Assembly: GCA_045110675.1 (NCBI GenBank)
Contig: JBGCGJ010000023.1
Span: 41,741-105,740, forward strand
DNA length: 64,000 nucleotides
Direction of reading: 5' to 3'
Source: JBALVT01 sp045110675
Lineage (GTDB): Bacteria > Pseudomonadota > Gammaproteobacteria > Pseudomonadales > Halieaceae
Shown here: positions 35,277-44,320 of the stretch, in pieces
Layout: the number at the start of each line of letters is the position of its first letter
How positions within the stretch are numbered: position 1 is the first letter of the stretch
Program-made: the position numbers and the translations under genes
Notes under the pieces: generated by a model
What the model was told of the DNA's origin: nothing
Seen by the model: the letters and a program-made list of their open reading frames with translations, nothing else
Databases searched by the model: none

Positions 35277-36688
35277 AGTTTGTAGGCGCGTTTCACGAGG
35301 TTATAGCTCAGATCCTCGGCTAACTCCATGGCTTCGTCTTCTTGTAAGCGGTGATCTGCCACCCACTCAGCCAAAAATGCGCAGTCCATACGGCGAGCTA
35401 CATCGTGGCGCGCGGGTATTGATAAAAACGCTCGCGTATCATCATTGAATCCAACCGTGTTATAGAATCCAGCGGTCTCGGTGACTTGTTGGCGGAACCG
35501 GCGCATACCCTCAGGGCTGTCGTGAAACCACCAGGACGGCCCGAGTTTTAGTGCGGGATAGTGGCCTGCCAAAGGTGCTAGCTCGCGGGAGTAACTGGTT
35601 TCATCGAGAGTGAAGACAATGAGGCTGAGACGACTGTCGTTTCCGAACCGATTCAGTAAGGGTTTCAACGCTTTTACGTATTCGGTTTTCGTGGGAATAT
35701 CTGCGCCGCAGTCACGACCGAACTCGGCAAATAGCTGTGAGTTGTGATTGCGAAACGATCCTGAGTGAATTTGCATCACCATGCCATCTTCGACACTCAT
35801 TGCTGCCATCTCGGTGAGCATCTGGGCTCGGAATGTTTCCGCTTCACTCGCGGAATATCGCCCGGACATGACCTTGTTGAATAGATCGGTACACTGCTCC
35901 ACCTTCAAGTCCTGAGTGTTGGCAGTGGGGTGACCGTGGTCAGTCGACGTTGCACCCATAGACTTAAAAAACGCCCGCCGCTCTCGCAATGCCGCTAAAT
36001 AGCCTGTCCAGGTGTTGGTCGCTACACCGGTGATCTTGGCCAATTCGTCGACGTTCTGACTGAAGCCCTCGAACTCAGGGTCTACCACCGGGTCGGGTCG
36101 AAACGCAGTGATGACATTTCCATTCCAGTCAGAGTCGAGAATTTGCTGGTGATGCTTAAGATCATCCAGCGGTGATTCTGTGGTCGCGAGTAATTCGATA
36201 TTAAATCGATCGAATAGAGCGCGTGGCAGGTAATCCGGGCCGGACAGTTGCTCTCCGATGTGATCAAAATAGTGGTCTGCAGTCGTCTCATCCAGTACAA
36301 CTTCGAAGCCAAATATCTGATGGAATACGGTGTCCAGCCACATGCGGGAAGGTGTTCCTCGAAATAAATAGTAGTTCTGGGCGAACAATCGCCATACTTC
36401 GCGGTTATCAGTTTGTCTTTCCGGGGTCTTTGCCGATCCCAAGCCCAGTGCACTCAGCGGGATTCCCTGACTATAGAGCATGCGAAACACGTAGTGATCC
36501 GGTTTTACTAATAGTTCGGTAGCGTCGCCGAAAGCTTCATTGTGTGCAAACCATGAGGGGTCGGTATGTCCATGGGGGCTGATAATAGGAAATTGTTTGA
36601 CGTGATTATACAGTCGCCTGGCAATATCCCGGGTACTGCGGGTCGTGGGAAACAAGCGGTCCGGGTGGAGATGCAGGGGCTTAGGCAT
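35273..36688 (-). CDS. uxaC: Glucuronate (uronate) isomerase UxaC
   Basis: A 471-residue uronate isomerase converting D-glucuronate to D-fructuronate (or galacturonate to tagaturonate). It fits the family in length and in motifs: ISPHGHTDPSWFAHNEAFGD with the metal-ligand His pair near residue 40, a DHYVFRMLYSQG segment, MQIHSGSFRNHNSQLF and GPSWWFHDSPEGMRRF, and a C-terminal FNDDTRAFLSIPARHDVARR. It sits between the regulator (7 bp upstream) and uxuB (4 bp overlap), so the three are one operon. Substrate choice cannot be separated by eye; the uxuB partner favours glucuronate. Confidence 0.95.
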   Translation of the reverse strand: MPKPLHLHPDRLFPTTRSTRDIARRLYNHVKQFPIISPHGHTDPSWFAHNEAFGDATELLVKPDHYVFRMLYSQGIPLSALGLGSAKTPERQTDNREVWRLFAQNYYLFRGTPSRMWLDTVFHQIFGFEVVLDETTADHYFDHIGEQLSGPDYLPRALFDRFNIELLATTESPLDDLKHHQQILDSDWNGNVITAFRPDPVVDPEFEGFSQNVDELAKITGVATNTWTGYLAALRERRAFFKSMGATSTDHGHPTANTQDLKVEQCTDLFNKVMSGRYSASEAETFRAQMLTEMAAMSVEDGMVMQIHSGSFRNHNSQLFAEFGRDCGADIPTKTEYVKALKPLLNRFGNDSRLSLIVFTLDETSYSRELAPLAGHYPALKLGPSWWFHDSPEGMRRFRQQVTETAGFYNTVGFNDDTRAFLSIPARHDVARRMDCAFLAEWVADHRLQEDEAMELAEDLSYNLVKRAYKL

Positions 36689-36695
36689 GGAGGAT

Positions 36696-37397
36696 CTAGC
36701 TCAGTTTGTAATCGTGAAAGTTCAGAACAACACGTTCCAGATGCGTCGTCATCGCATCCCTGGCTGCTGCGGGATCACGCCGGACAAGGGCGTCCAGAAT
36801 GTTCTGATGTTCTTCCTGGCTGGGAGTTGACCCCTGTTCTCGAGCGTGGCGATGAAATACTGTGGCGATTTGCGATTGATTGCGCAGTTCCCACAACCAG
36901 GAGATGGTACTTAGCAGGGCACTATTGCAACTCCCTCTGGCAATGCTCAGATGAAAGCGCTGGTCAATCTTCTCCGCAGACTCAATATCGCCCCGCTCAA
37001 TTTCAACCAACAATTGCTCTAACAACTGCTCCAGCTCATCTAGCTGTTCGTTGCTCATTCTCTCTGCGGCCAGTGTCGCCGCTTCGCCTTCGATCAGCGC
37101 TCTGGCTTCCAGAATTTCATAAGGGCCCGGCAAATCGTCGATCGCTTTAAGCTCTGTCTCGTTGGCCTTCGGTAACACGTAAACTCCCGAGCCAGAGCGC
37201 ACCTCAACGATATTGCTAACCTCCAGAGCGATCATCGCTTCCCGGACGGTAGGCCTGCTGACATTAAATCGAGTTGCCAGATCTCTTTCCGAGGGCAGTC
37301 GCTGGCCCGGCGCAATATCGCCTAGCTGAATGAGATCCAACAGCTGCCGAGCGACCTGCACATAGAGTCGTTGTACGCTTACCGCTTCAAGCTTCAT
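36696..37397 (-). CDS. GntR/FadR family regulator of the hexuronate operon
   Basis: A 233-residue FadR-subfamily GntR regulator. The N-terminal winged helix (LPSERDLATRFNVSRPTVRE, then VRSGSGVYVLP) is followed from about residue 80 by an all-helical FCD effector domain with metal-binding residues (HLSIARGSCNSAL; EEHQNILDALVRRD). It resembles ExuR/UxuR in size and layout. It is the first gene of gntR-uxaC-uxuB, so it probably represses its own operon and is released by a hexuronate or its product. A partial symmetric word TGG-N5-CCA lies 50 bp upstream but is too short to call an operator. Confidence 0.9.
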   Translation of the reverse strand: MKLEAVSVQRLYVQVARQLLDLIQLGDIAPGQRLPSERDLATRFNVSRPTVREAMIALEVSNIVEVRSGSGVYVLPKANETELKAIDDLPGPYEILEARALIEGEAATLAAERMSNEQLDELEQLLEQLLVEIERGDIESAEKIDQRFHLSIARGSCNSALLSTISWLWELRNQSQIATVFHRHAREQGSTPSQEEHQNILDALVRRDPAAARDAMTTHLERVVLNFHDYKLS

Positions 37398-37630
37398 GCG
37401 CTTCTCGTTATTCTTCGACGCTGAGAATTATAGCGGTTTATGCAAAGGTGGTCAGGCCAAAATATCGCGTGCTTGATCGCATGGTCTGTTTCTCTGTGTG
37501 ATGTTTGATTGCGCTATGAGCCTGTAGCGATACGCCTGCATTTATGGCCTCTATGGCAATCGGATTCTGCGGCCTCTCGCGCTATAGTTGAATACTATTT
37601 GTCTTGTGGGAAGGAGGGGAAGTCAGTTTT

Positions 37631-39865
37631 ATGAGTGAGTTGCTCAGCTATCGCTATCATCTGCTTCTACTTTCCCTGCTCCTTTTCCTGGCAGCGTGCG
37701 GAGAGCCCTTAGGAAGAGGGGAAATTCAAGGTCAGAAAGTTCCCGCTTCGGTCGTTGAAGATAAAGCGAGCCGCCAAAAAACGACGGTAGCATCAAGCGA
37801 TACGCAAATACTCTTCGGTGACTTGCATGTTCACACCACGTTTTCTCCCGACGCTTTTATCATGTCGGTGCCGCTTATGGGTGGAACTGGGGTGCATCCT
37901 CCAGCTGATGCCTGCGATTTTGCCCGATATTGCTCGAACCTGGATTTCTGGTCGATCAACGATCACGCTGAGGGCATCACACCCAGGCGCTGGGATCAAA
38001 CCCGTCAGAGTATTCGCGAGTGCAATCAAATTTCCGGTGACCCCAAAAACCCCGATATGGTCACATTTCTGGGTTGGGAGTGGAGCCAGGTCAATACCAA
38101 TCCAAGCAAGCACTATGGTCACAAGAATGTCATTTTCCTCGAAACCGATGATGACAAGGTGCCCGCTCGCGCAATAGCGGCGCCGCGAGAATTGTTGGCA
38201 ACGGCTCCTATGGGCCGAGCCAATCAACTGATGATGTCATTGATGGATTTTGAGAACCGGGAGTTTTATTGGGGCATCCAGGGTTATTACGATGAGGTCG
38301 CCGAGACGCCCATTTGCGCACAGGGAATAGACACCCGTGAGCTGCCCGACAGTTGCCTGGAAATTGCTCACGATCCACGTGAGCTGTTTACCAAACTGGA
38401 TCAATGGGGCTTTGAAAGTATCGTCATTCCGCACGGAAATTCCTGGGGAATGAACACTCCGGCGACCAGCACCTTTGATAAGCAACTGAATCGAGCTCAG
38501 CACGATCCCGATCGCCAAATACTGTTTGAGGTGTACTCTGGCCACGGAAATTCCGAGGAGTATCGCAGTTGGCGGGCAACCATTCAGAATGAAAATGGAG
38601 AGCTTTCTTGTCCCGCGCCGAGCGATGGGTATTTGCCGTGCTGCTGGAGAGCCGGAGAAATTATTCGCCAGCGCTGTGACGCAGCGGGTATTGACGCCCC
38701 GGAGTGCCAATCGAGAGAGAGTGAGGCTCGGCAGAATTTCGTCGATGCGGGCAACTCTGGTCATTTAACCATTCCGGGACAGGAGGTCACCGACTGGCTC
38801 AATTGTGGCACTTGCCCCGACTGTTTCAATGACCCAATGGATCATCGCCCGGGAACTACTGCACAATACGCCTTGGCCATCACTGACTTCGAACAAGAGG
38901 AGGATCCTCAACGTTTTCGTTTTGGACTTATTGGCTCCAGCGACAATCATCGGGGTCAGGGAGGCACGGGTTATAAAGAGCTAAATCGTAAGCATGTGAC
39001 TGAAGCTTTTGGGTCCGATAACCCACGTATGGCAAATCGCGCTGCGGGTGATTCCAGGGATCCTATACCTCGCTCAGTCTCGCTCAACGACGCCAAAGAT
39101 GTGGGTTTGGTTAACCTGCGAAATATGGAACGGCAGAATTCTTTTTGGCTGACCGGTGGCCTGGTTGCCGTGCACAGCGAAGGTCGCAGTCGTGAAGCGA
39201 TTTGGAGTGGTCTGAAGAACAAGGAAGTCTACGCTACTTCGGGCGATCGTATATTGTTGTCCTTCGATATGTTGGTCGGAGAAACAAAACTTCCCATGGG
39301 CACTGAAACCAGTATCTCTTCTATGCCGAAGTTTCGCGCTAGCGCCGTAGGCGCTTTCAGGCAACTTCCCGGTTGCCCGGACTTCGCTCACAAAGGCTTG
39401 GGTTCGGATCGGCTGGAGTTGTTGTGCGGCGGCGAATGCTACAACCCTGGCGACGATCGGTTGTTGATTGATCGGATTGAGGTGGTTCGAATCCGGCCGC
39501 AGATAACGCCCGATGAGGCTGTTGAGAATCTTATCGAAGACCCCTGGAAAATTCTTCAATGCGAAGCGGATCAATCGGGTTGTGAAGTCGAGTTCGAGGA
39601 CCCTGAATTTGTTCTCGGTGAACGCGAATCTATCTACTATATTCGCGCCATTCAAGAGACAACAGAAATGATTAACGCCGAGAATGTTCGCTGCGAATAC
39701 GATGACAGCGGAAACTGCGTTGAAGTGAATCCCTGCTTTGGCGATTATCGCACCGCATCAAGTGATGATTGTTTGGCTCCGGCCAATCAACGCGCCTGGT
39801 CGTCGCCGATTTTTGTAGGCTTTGACAAAACGGCGCAAAAAAACCTTAACGAGGTAGCCCAATGA
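37631..39865 (+). CDS. DUF3604 (PHP-like) lipoprotein
   Basis: A 744-residue exported protein. A signal sequence and lipobox LAAC (Cys at about residue 24) put it in the envelope. DUF3604 follows: LFGDLHVHTTFSPDAF carries the HxH metal motif of the PHP phosphoesterase-like fold, with SINDHAEGITPRRWDQTR, GWEWSQVNTNPSKHYGHKN, SIVIPHGNSWGMN and GLIGSSDNHRGQGGTGY as further metal/active-site segments. Many Cys residues suggest disulfides. The family is common in marine gammaproteobacteria and lacks a defined substrate. The ATG at 37631 follows a GGAAGGAGGGGA site by about 10 nt. It overlaps the MBL gene by 4 bp, so the two proteins are made together. Confidence 0.88.
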   Translation: MSELLSYRYHLLLLSLLLFLAACGEPLGRGEIQGQKVPASVVEDKASRQKTTVASSDTQILFGDLHVHTTFSPDAFIMSVPLMGGTGVHPPADACDFARYCSNLDFWSINDHAEGITPRRWDQTRQSIRECNQISGDPKNPDMVTFLGWEWSQVNTNPSKHYGHKNVIFLETDDDKVPARAIAAPRELLATAPMGRANQLMMSLMDFENREFYWGIQGYYDEVAETPICAQGIDTRELPDSCLEIAHDPRELFTKLDQWGFESIVIPHGNSWGMNTPATSTFDKQLNRAQHDPDRQILFEVYSGHGNSEEYRSWRATIQNENGELSCPAPSDGYLPCCWRAGEIIRQRCDAAGIDAPECQSRESEARQNFVDAGNSGHLTIPGQEVTDWLNCGTCPDCFNDPMDHRPGTTAQYALAITDFEQEEDPQRFRFGLIGSSDNHRGQGGTGYKELNRKHVTEAFGSDNPRMANRAAGDSRDPIPRSVSLNDAKDVGLVNLRNMERQNSFWLTGGLVAVHSEGRSREAIWSGLKNKEVYATSGDRILLSFDMLVGETKLPMGTETSISSMPKFRASAVGAFRQLPGCPDFAHKGLGSDRLELLCGGECYNPGDDRLLIDRIEVVRIRPQITPDEAVENLIEDPWKILQCEADQSGCEVEFEDPEFVLGERESIYYIRAIQETTEMINAENVRCEYDDSGNCVEVNPCFGDYRTASSDDCLAPANQRAWSSPIFVGFDKTAQKNLNEVAQ

Positions 39866-41328
39866 ATCTTAAAAACAATGCGCGCCGCGTCACTTTTGAA
39901 CGCGGTGGTATAGGAAAGAATGTCTTGCTCGCGTTGGTTGTATTAGTCGTAGCGGGCGCCTGGTTTATGACCAATGACGATGTCGGTCAAGAGGTTAAGA
40001 AACAGGCGAAGCTCAAGGCTATGGAAAAAATGGGCGAGGTCGCCGTCTCTACACTCGCTCCCGGCGGAGTAGAGGATGGAGCGGAAACTCACGGCAGTGC
40101 GGTCGATATGATTCGACGTCCTATTGAAATTCGCAAAATTGCTGACAACATTCACTACGCCACAGGCGTGGGCAATACCATCATGATTGATACCGACGAG
40201 GGTGTTGTTATCTATGATACTGGTCTGGTTTTGCAAGCCGCCAAACAAATGCGAATGTTGAAAGAACAAGTGTCGGACGCACCGGTGCATGCCATTATTC
40301 TAAGCCACTCTCACGCCGATCATATCGGCGGTGCAAAACTGTGGATGGAACAGGGCAGTGAGATAATTGCCCATAAGGAGTACAGCGAAGAGCAGCGCTA
40401 CCTGACTGAGCTTGAGCCCTATCTTTACGGCAGAAATCGAACCTTATTCCCCTGGATTCCCGAGAAGACCGTAGATATTGAAATGATGCGGTACGGCGGT
40501 ATCACGCCAACCATCACCGTGGATGACGAAGATGTATACGCGTTCACACTCGGAGGCATCGAGTTTCAAGTGATAGGCGCTCCGGGCGCGGAGGGAGCGG
40601 ACAACATTGTTCTGTGGTTGCCGGAACAAAAAATTCTGTTTACCGGAGACTTCTATGGCCCGCAATTTCCGCAGTTCCCGAACATCTTTACGATGCGCGG
40701 TGAGAAAATTCGCAAACCTATGGAATATGTTGCCTCACTCAATAAATTGATTCTGCTGGAGCCGGAAATAGTGGTGCCCAGTCATTTGGACCCCACCGTC
40801 GGTGCCCAAACGATTCGCGAGGGTATGGAAAGAATTCGCGATGCAGTTCAGTACGTACACGATGAGACAATCGCTGGAATGAACGCGGGGAAGTCGGTGA
40901 ACCAATTGATGCAGGAGATAAAATTGCCGCCCGAACTCTCATTGGTTCAAAACCACGGCAAGGTCGACTGGGCTGTGAGAAGCATCTGGGATTACTACGC
41001 TACCTGGTTCCATTTTGAGAGCACCACCGAACTGTATCCAGTGGCAGCTTCGGAAATATACACCGATATAGCCGACATCGCCGGGTCTGAAGCGCTGTTG
41101 AGTTTGGGACAAAATTACCTGCAGCAAGATCTTCCCGTCAAAGCGCTGCACGCGATGGAGGTTTTACTGGCAGGAAATCCGAATAGCAAATCGGCTCTGA
41201 AAATCCGCCAGCAAGCCTTGAACCGGCTGATGTCCAAAGCGGAATCGGGGGTGCGCAATGACTATGAAATTTACTGGCTAAAATCCCGGCTTGCCGATAC
41301 TGCCGCTAAACTTGCGAGTGTCCGGTAA
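39862..41328 (+). CDS. MBL-fold hydrolase with alkylsulfatase dimerization domain
   Basis: A 488-residue protein with one N-terminal membrane helix (about residues 19-36) and a metallo-beta-lactamase domain (about 90-330): SHSHADHIGG binds two metals, FTGDFYGPQ gives the bridging Asp, VVPSHLDPTVG the last His. Then PPELSLVQNHGKVDWAVRSI and WDYYATWFHF match the dimerization domain of SdsA-type alkylsulfatases. The SCP2-like C-terminal domain of those enzymes is absent; a TPR-like helical part and a charged end replace it. It may hydrolyse sulfate or other esters at the membrane. Its ATG overlaps the DUF3604 stop (ATGA, 39862-39865). Confidence 0.88.
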   Translation: MNLKNNARRVTFERGGIGKNVLLALVVLVVAGAWFMTNDDVGQEVKKQAKLKAMEKMGEVAVSTLAPGGVEDGAETHGSAVDMIRRPIEIRKIADNIHYATGVGNTIMIDTDEGVVIYDTGLVLQAAKQMRMLKEQVSDAPVHAIILSHSHADHIGGAKLWMEQGSEIIAHKEYSEEQRYLTELEPYLYGRNRTLFPWIPEKTVDIEMMRYGGITPTITVDDEDVYAFTLGGIEFQVIGAPGAEGADNIVLWLPEQKILFTGDFYGPQFPQFPNIFTMRGEKIRKPMEYVASLNKLILLEPEIVVPSHLDPTVGAQTIREGMERIRDAVQYVHDETIAGMNAGKSVNQLMQEIKLPPELSLVQNHGKVDWAVRSIWDYYATWFHFESTTELYPVAASEIYTDIADIAGSEALLSLGQNYLQQDLPVKALHAMEVLLAGNPNSKSALKIRQQALNRLMSKAESGVRNDYEIYWLKSRLADTAAKLASVR

Positions 41329-41354
41329 ATTGAAACCGGAGTAGGCAAGCCTGA

Positions 41355-44042
41355 TCATTTCAAGCGTCGAATTCCTGCCTCCCCTGCGTCGCGTGGTTGT
41401 TTGACTGCGTTACTAAGCGTCGGAATAGCGACTCGATACTCGACGGGAAATTCGACGTTTTCCAAATCGCTGTCGAGATTTATTTCAATCGGTTGGTCGG
41501 TGGTGAGGTATGCGCCGCAGGCCTCACCAGCGTCGCAAATCAGCTGGTCGTTGTCGGCATCGGTTCCAGCGAATAACTCGTAGCTGCCCTCCGGGATGTT
41601 GCTGAACTGATAGGGGTAAACACCCGATGCGACACTGGCGTCAAACTGAGCCGCTACTTCATTGGTCTCGGGGTCGACGAGGAGCAGGTAGAGCAGCCCC
41701 ACATCGCCACCAGTCGCCTGATCCACAACGTACACAAGCACCTCAATACTGAGTGAATTGATCGCTGAGCTCGCGGCTACGATTGCACTGTAAATCCCCG
41801 GCTCCAGGCCGTCGCGGTTGACGCTTAAACGATAGCTTCCCAGGCCGTTGGCGTCGATGTTGTCCGGGGCGATTTGTAACCAGCTTTCCGAGCTATCCAA
41901 GGCGTCTAAAACGAGATTTCCATTGCCAGTATTTTGCAATTGCAGAAGTAACGACTGAGCCGCGCTGCCAAAATTGAGCAAGTTGGCAGACGCACTCAAT
42001 CTCGGGTTGTCTGCCGGTGGACTGCCGGCGGCGGTTAAAGCGGCTACAACGGCACGCTGTGCATTAATCAAGCCGTGCCCGAATGTGTTGTCTCTGCCAA
42101 GGCTTCCCAAATCATCACTGAGGTCGCCCTGCTCAAGGAGAGTTTCAATGTCTTGGGGAGATAAATCGCGATTCACGGACTTCATAAGAGCCACTACGCC
42201 AGCCACATGAGGCGTTGCCATTGAGGTTCCATTCAGAAATGAATACACGTAACTAATTGCGCCGGAATCGGTAATCGATCCCGCTGTGCTGAGCACTCCA
42301 TCGGGGTAGCCATCGCCGTTGATGTCTTCTCCATTGTTGCCACCGGGCGCAGCGACGTCAATTCGACTGCCGAAGTTGGAGTAGGGCGCGGCCTGCCGCT
42401 GGGAATCAACGGCGCTGACAGAAATGACGCCATCAAAGGACGCCGGATAACTGGGAGTACCGGTCGCCTCATTACCGGCCGCAGCGACCACGACAACACC
42501 TGCGGCGCGAACTTCATTAAACAGGTTCTGTCTAGATTGACTAAAGGGAGAGCCTCCCAAACTCAGATTAATGACGTCTGCGCGCTGTGCCGGCACGCTT
42601 CCCGAATCGTTAGGTAACCCCGCAGCATAGCGAATGGCCTGACCGACATCGTAGCTACTGCCACCATCCACACCTAGCACTCTGAGGGGCATTATTGATG
42701 CATCCCAGGCGACGCCGGCGACACCGATGCCGTTGTTGCTGGTCGCTGCAATCGTTCCGCTGACATGGGTGCCGTGAAAACTACTATTGCCCGCATCGCC
42801 GCCGTCGCCCTCGTCTTGGGGGTTCGAGTCGATCCCATCGCCATCTCGTGCGGTACCGGGGTCGGCAATGAAATCGTAACCGGCAATTAACTTTCCGGCC
42901 AGATCGGGGTGATCGGGGAGGATTCCTGTATCGATGACTGCGACGATAACCTCGGGATCTCCCGTGGTTAGATCCCAGGCCGCGGGCAAATTGATCAGCG
43001 GATAGTGCCACTGGAATGGGTAGGCGCTATCGTTGGGCTCAGCCATTGCACGGACTTTGTAGTTGGGTTCTGCAGATGTGATGGCAGGATCGTTTCGCAG
43101 AGCCTTGATGGTCATCAGTGTTTCCCAGCGGGCCCTCAACTGCGAATTATTGAGTTGTAGATCTCTCGCTTTGGCACTTCCCAAACGGTTTTCCTTCTGT
43201 TGACCTTTGGCGAAGTGATCCATGGCCATGAGCTGAGGTCTTGATCTGCTACCCAAATAACGGCCACTGGAGTGCCGCAAACCGCCCGCTCTTCGTTTTA
43301 GCCCCATCCGCTTGTTGATATCGGGCGCAACCGCTGCTGTGCTGGACAAGGTCTGCGAGCTGTCTGCGTGTGTGACTATCACCTGCCAGGGGATTATCGG
43401 GGCTGATAACATCGAGCTGGCCGAAAGTGCTGGGCTGGTGCTGTTTCCGCTTCCTATTGCCAGTGCGTAATTGGTGGCGCCGCGAAACGCGAACACGTTG
43501 ACGATAAATGTACCGTCTTGGTCAACAACGATTGTTTCTACCTGGCCTGTCTCAATGGAAAAATCAATGATCTGATTCTCGGTATTGTATAAATAAAGAT
43601 CTGCATCCGCTTGCTCGAAATCCGCTACCAGCAGAGTGATGGTCTGTCCGGCCAGCAAATCGATTTGAAAATAGTCGTCAATATCTCCGGCCGCCTGTGT
43701 GGGGCCTTGGTCCCCGGACCCGGGTTGGTTTACATAGCCGCCCAAAGTTGCGGGGTTCGATATAAGCTGAGCGGTAGCCAGAGAATTATTCTCCACAAAA
43801 CTGCCCTGAGGATTGTTGGTGTCGCTGTCAACCCTGAGATTGGCGGAGACACTGATTGCACCACTGATACCGAAGGTGTTGGGTGTTTCACCCGGTGGTG
43901 AAGGGGTTGTCGGCGGGGTGGGAGCTGGCGCAGGTTCTGGTGAGGGTGCAGGAGTGGACTGGCCGCCACCTCCGCCTCCGCCGCCGCAAGCCGAGAGTAA
44001 TAAAGTGAGTATGACGGAGGCAGTGATGACTTTGTTTGTCAT
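41355..44042 (-). CDS. S8 family subtilisin-like serine peptidase, lipoprotein
   Basis: An 895-residue secreted lipoprotein. The lipobox LLSAC is followed by a poly-Gly run and a Pro/Thr/Ser-rich linker. An N-terminal PPC-like domain (about 90-190; GDIDDYFQIDLLAGQTITLL) precedes an S8 catalytic domain with D371 (VIDTGI), H423 (HGTHVSG) and S607 (NGTSMATPHVAGV). Beyond it lie Ig-like and beta-sandwich domains (PRLSASANLLNFGSAAQSLL; VDPETNEVAAQF). It probably digests extracellular proteins at the cell surface. The gene is convergent with the MBL gene (26 bp) and divergent from the sulfatase gene (278 bp). ATG at 44042 is preferred over 44060, since it starts a normal signal peptide. Confidence 0.93.
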   Translation of the reverse strand: MTNKVITASVILTLLLSACGGGGGGGGQSTPAPSPEPAPAPTPPTTPSPPGETPNTFGISGAISVSANLRVDSDTNNPQGSFVENNSLATAQLISNPATLGGYVNQPGSGDQGPTQAAGDIDDYFQIDLLAGQTITLLVADFEQADADLYLYNTENQIIDFSIETGQVETIVVDQDGTFIVNVFAFRGATNYALAIGSGNSTSPALSASSMLSAPIIPWQVIVTHADSSQTLSSTAAVAPDINKRMGLKRRAGGLRHSSGRYLGSRSRPQLMAMDHFAKGQQKENRLGSAKARDLQLNNSQLRARWETLMTIKALRNDPAITSAEPNYKVRAMAEPNDSAYPFQWHYPLINLPAAWDLTTGDPEVIVAVIDTGILPDHPDLAGKLIAGYDFIADPGTARDGDGIDSNPQDEGDGGDAGNSSFHGTHVSGTIAATSNNGIGVAGVAWDASIMPLRVLGVDGGSSYDVGQAIRYAAGLPNDSGSVPAQRADVINLSLGGSPFSQSRQNLFNEVRAAGVVVVAAAGNEATGTPSYPASFDGVISVSAVDSQRQAAPYSNFGSRIDVAAPGGNNGEDINGDGYPDGVLSTAGSITDSGAISYVYSFLNGTSMATPHVAGVVALMKSVNRDLSPQDIETLLEQGDLSDDLGSLGRDNTFGHGLINAQRAVVAALTAAGSPPADNPRLSASANLLNFGSAAQSLLLQLQNTGNGNLVLDALDSSESWLQIAPDNIDANGLGSYRLSVNRDGLEPGIYSAIVAASSAINSLSIEVLVYVVDQATGGDVGLLYLLLVDPETNEVAAQFDASVASGVYPYQFSNIPEGSYELFAGTDADNDQLICDAGEACGAYLTTDQPIEINLDSDLENVEFPVEYRVAIPTLSNAVKQPRDAGEAGIRRLK

Positions 44043-44320
44043 GTTTTCGAACACTCTCAATTAGTAGGGGTCGCAAACCCAATGGTTCTGTTTCAGACAG
44101 CGGTTAGCGGCTTATGTTCTCCAAACCATCAACGATCATTCTATTTGGTATAAGCCACGCCAGTACAGGTTCTCTCGCCGACGATCGTTGTGAATAGTGT
44201 GCTAGATTTTGACCATGCATCTGGCCTTGATCGACATTCAAAGACACACAATTTCCGGTAGCCTATACTCAGTCGCTAATGGACGAAATCCTGACACAGG
44301 CAAGATCAAGGGAGTTATAG

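Noticed and set aside
36566..37150. 194-codon plus-strand frame over the gntR/uxaC junction
   Set aside because: It overlaps two well-supported genes on the other strand and shows no domain.
37448..37458. TGG-N5-CCA symmetric word as a GntR/FadR operator upstream of the regulator gene
   Set aside because: Only three bases per arm match; too frequent by chance and not the FadR-type TGGT-N3-ACCA pattern.
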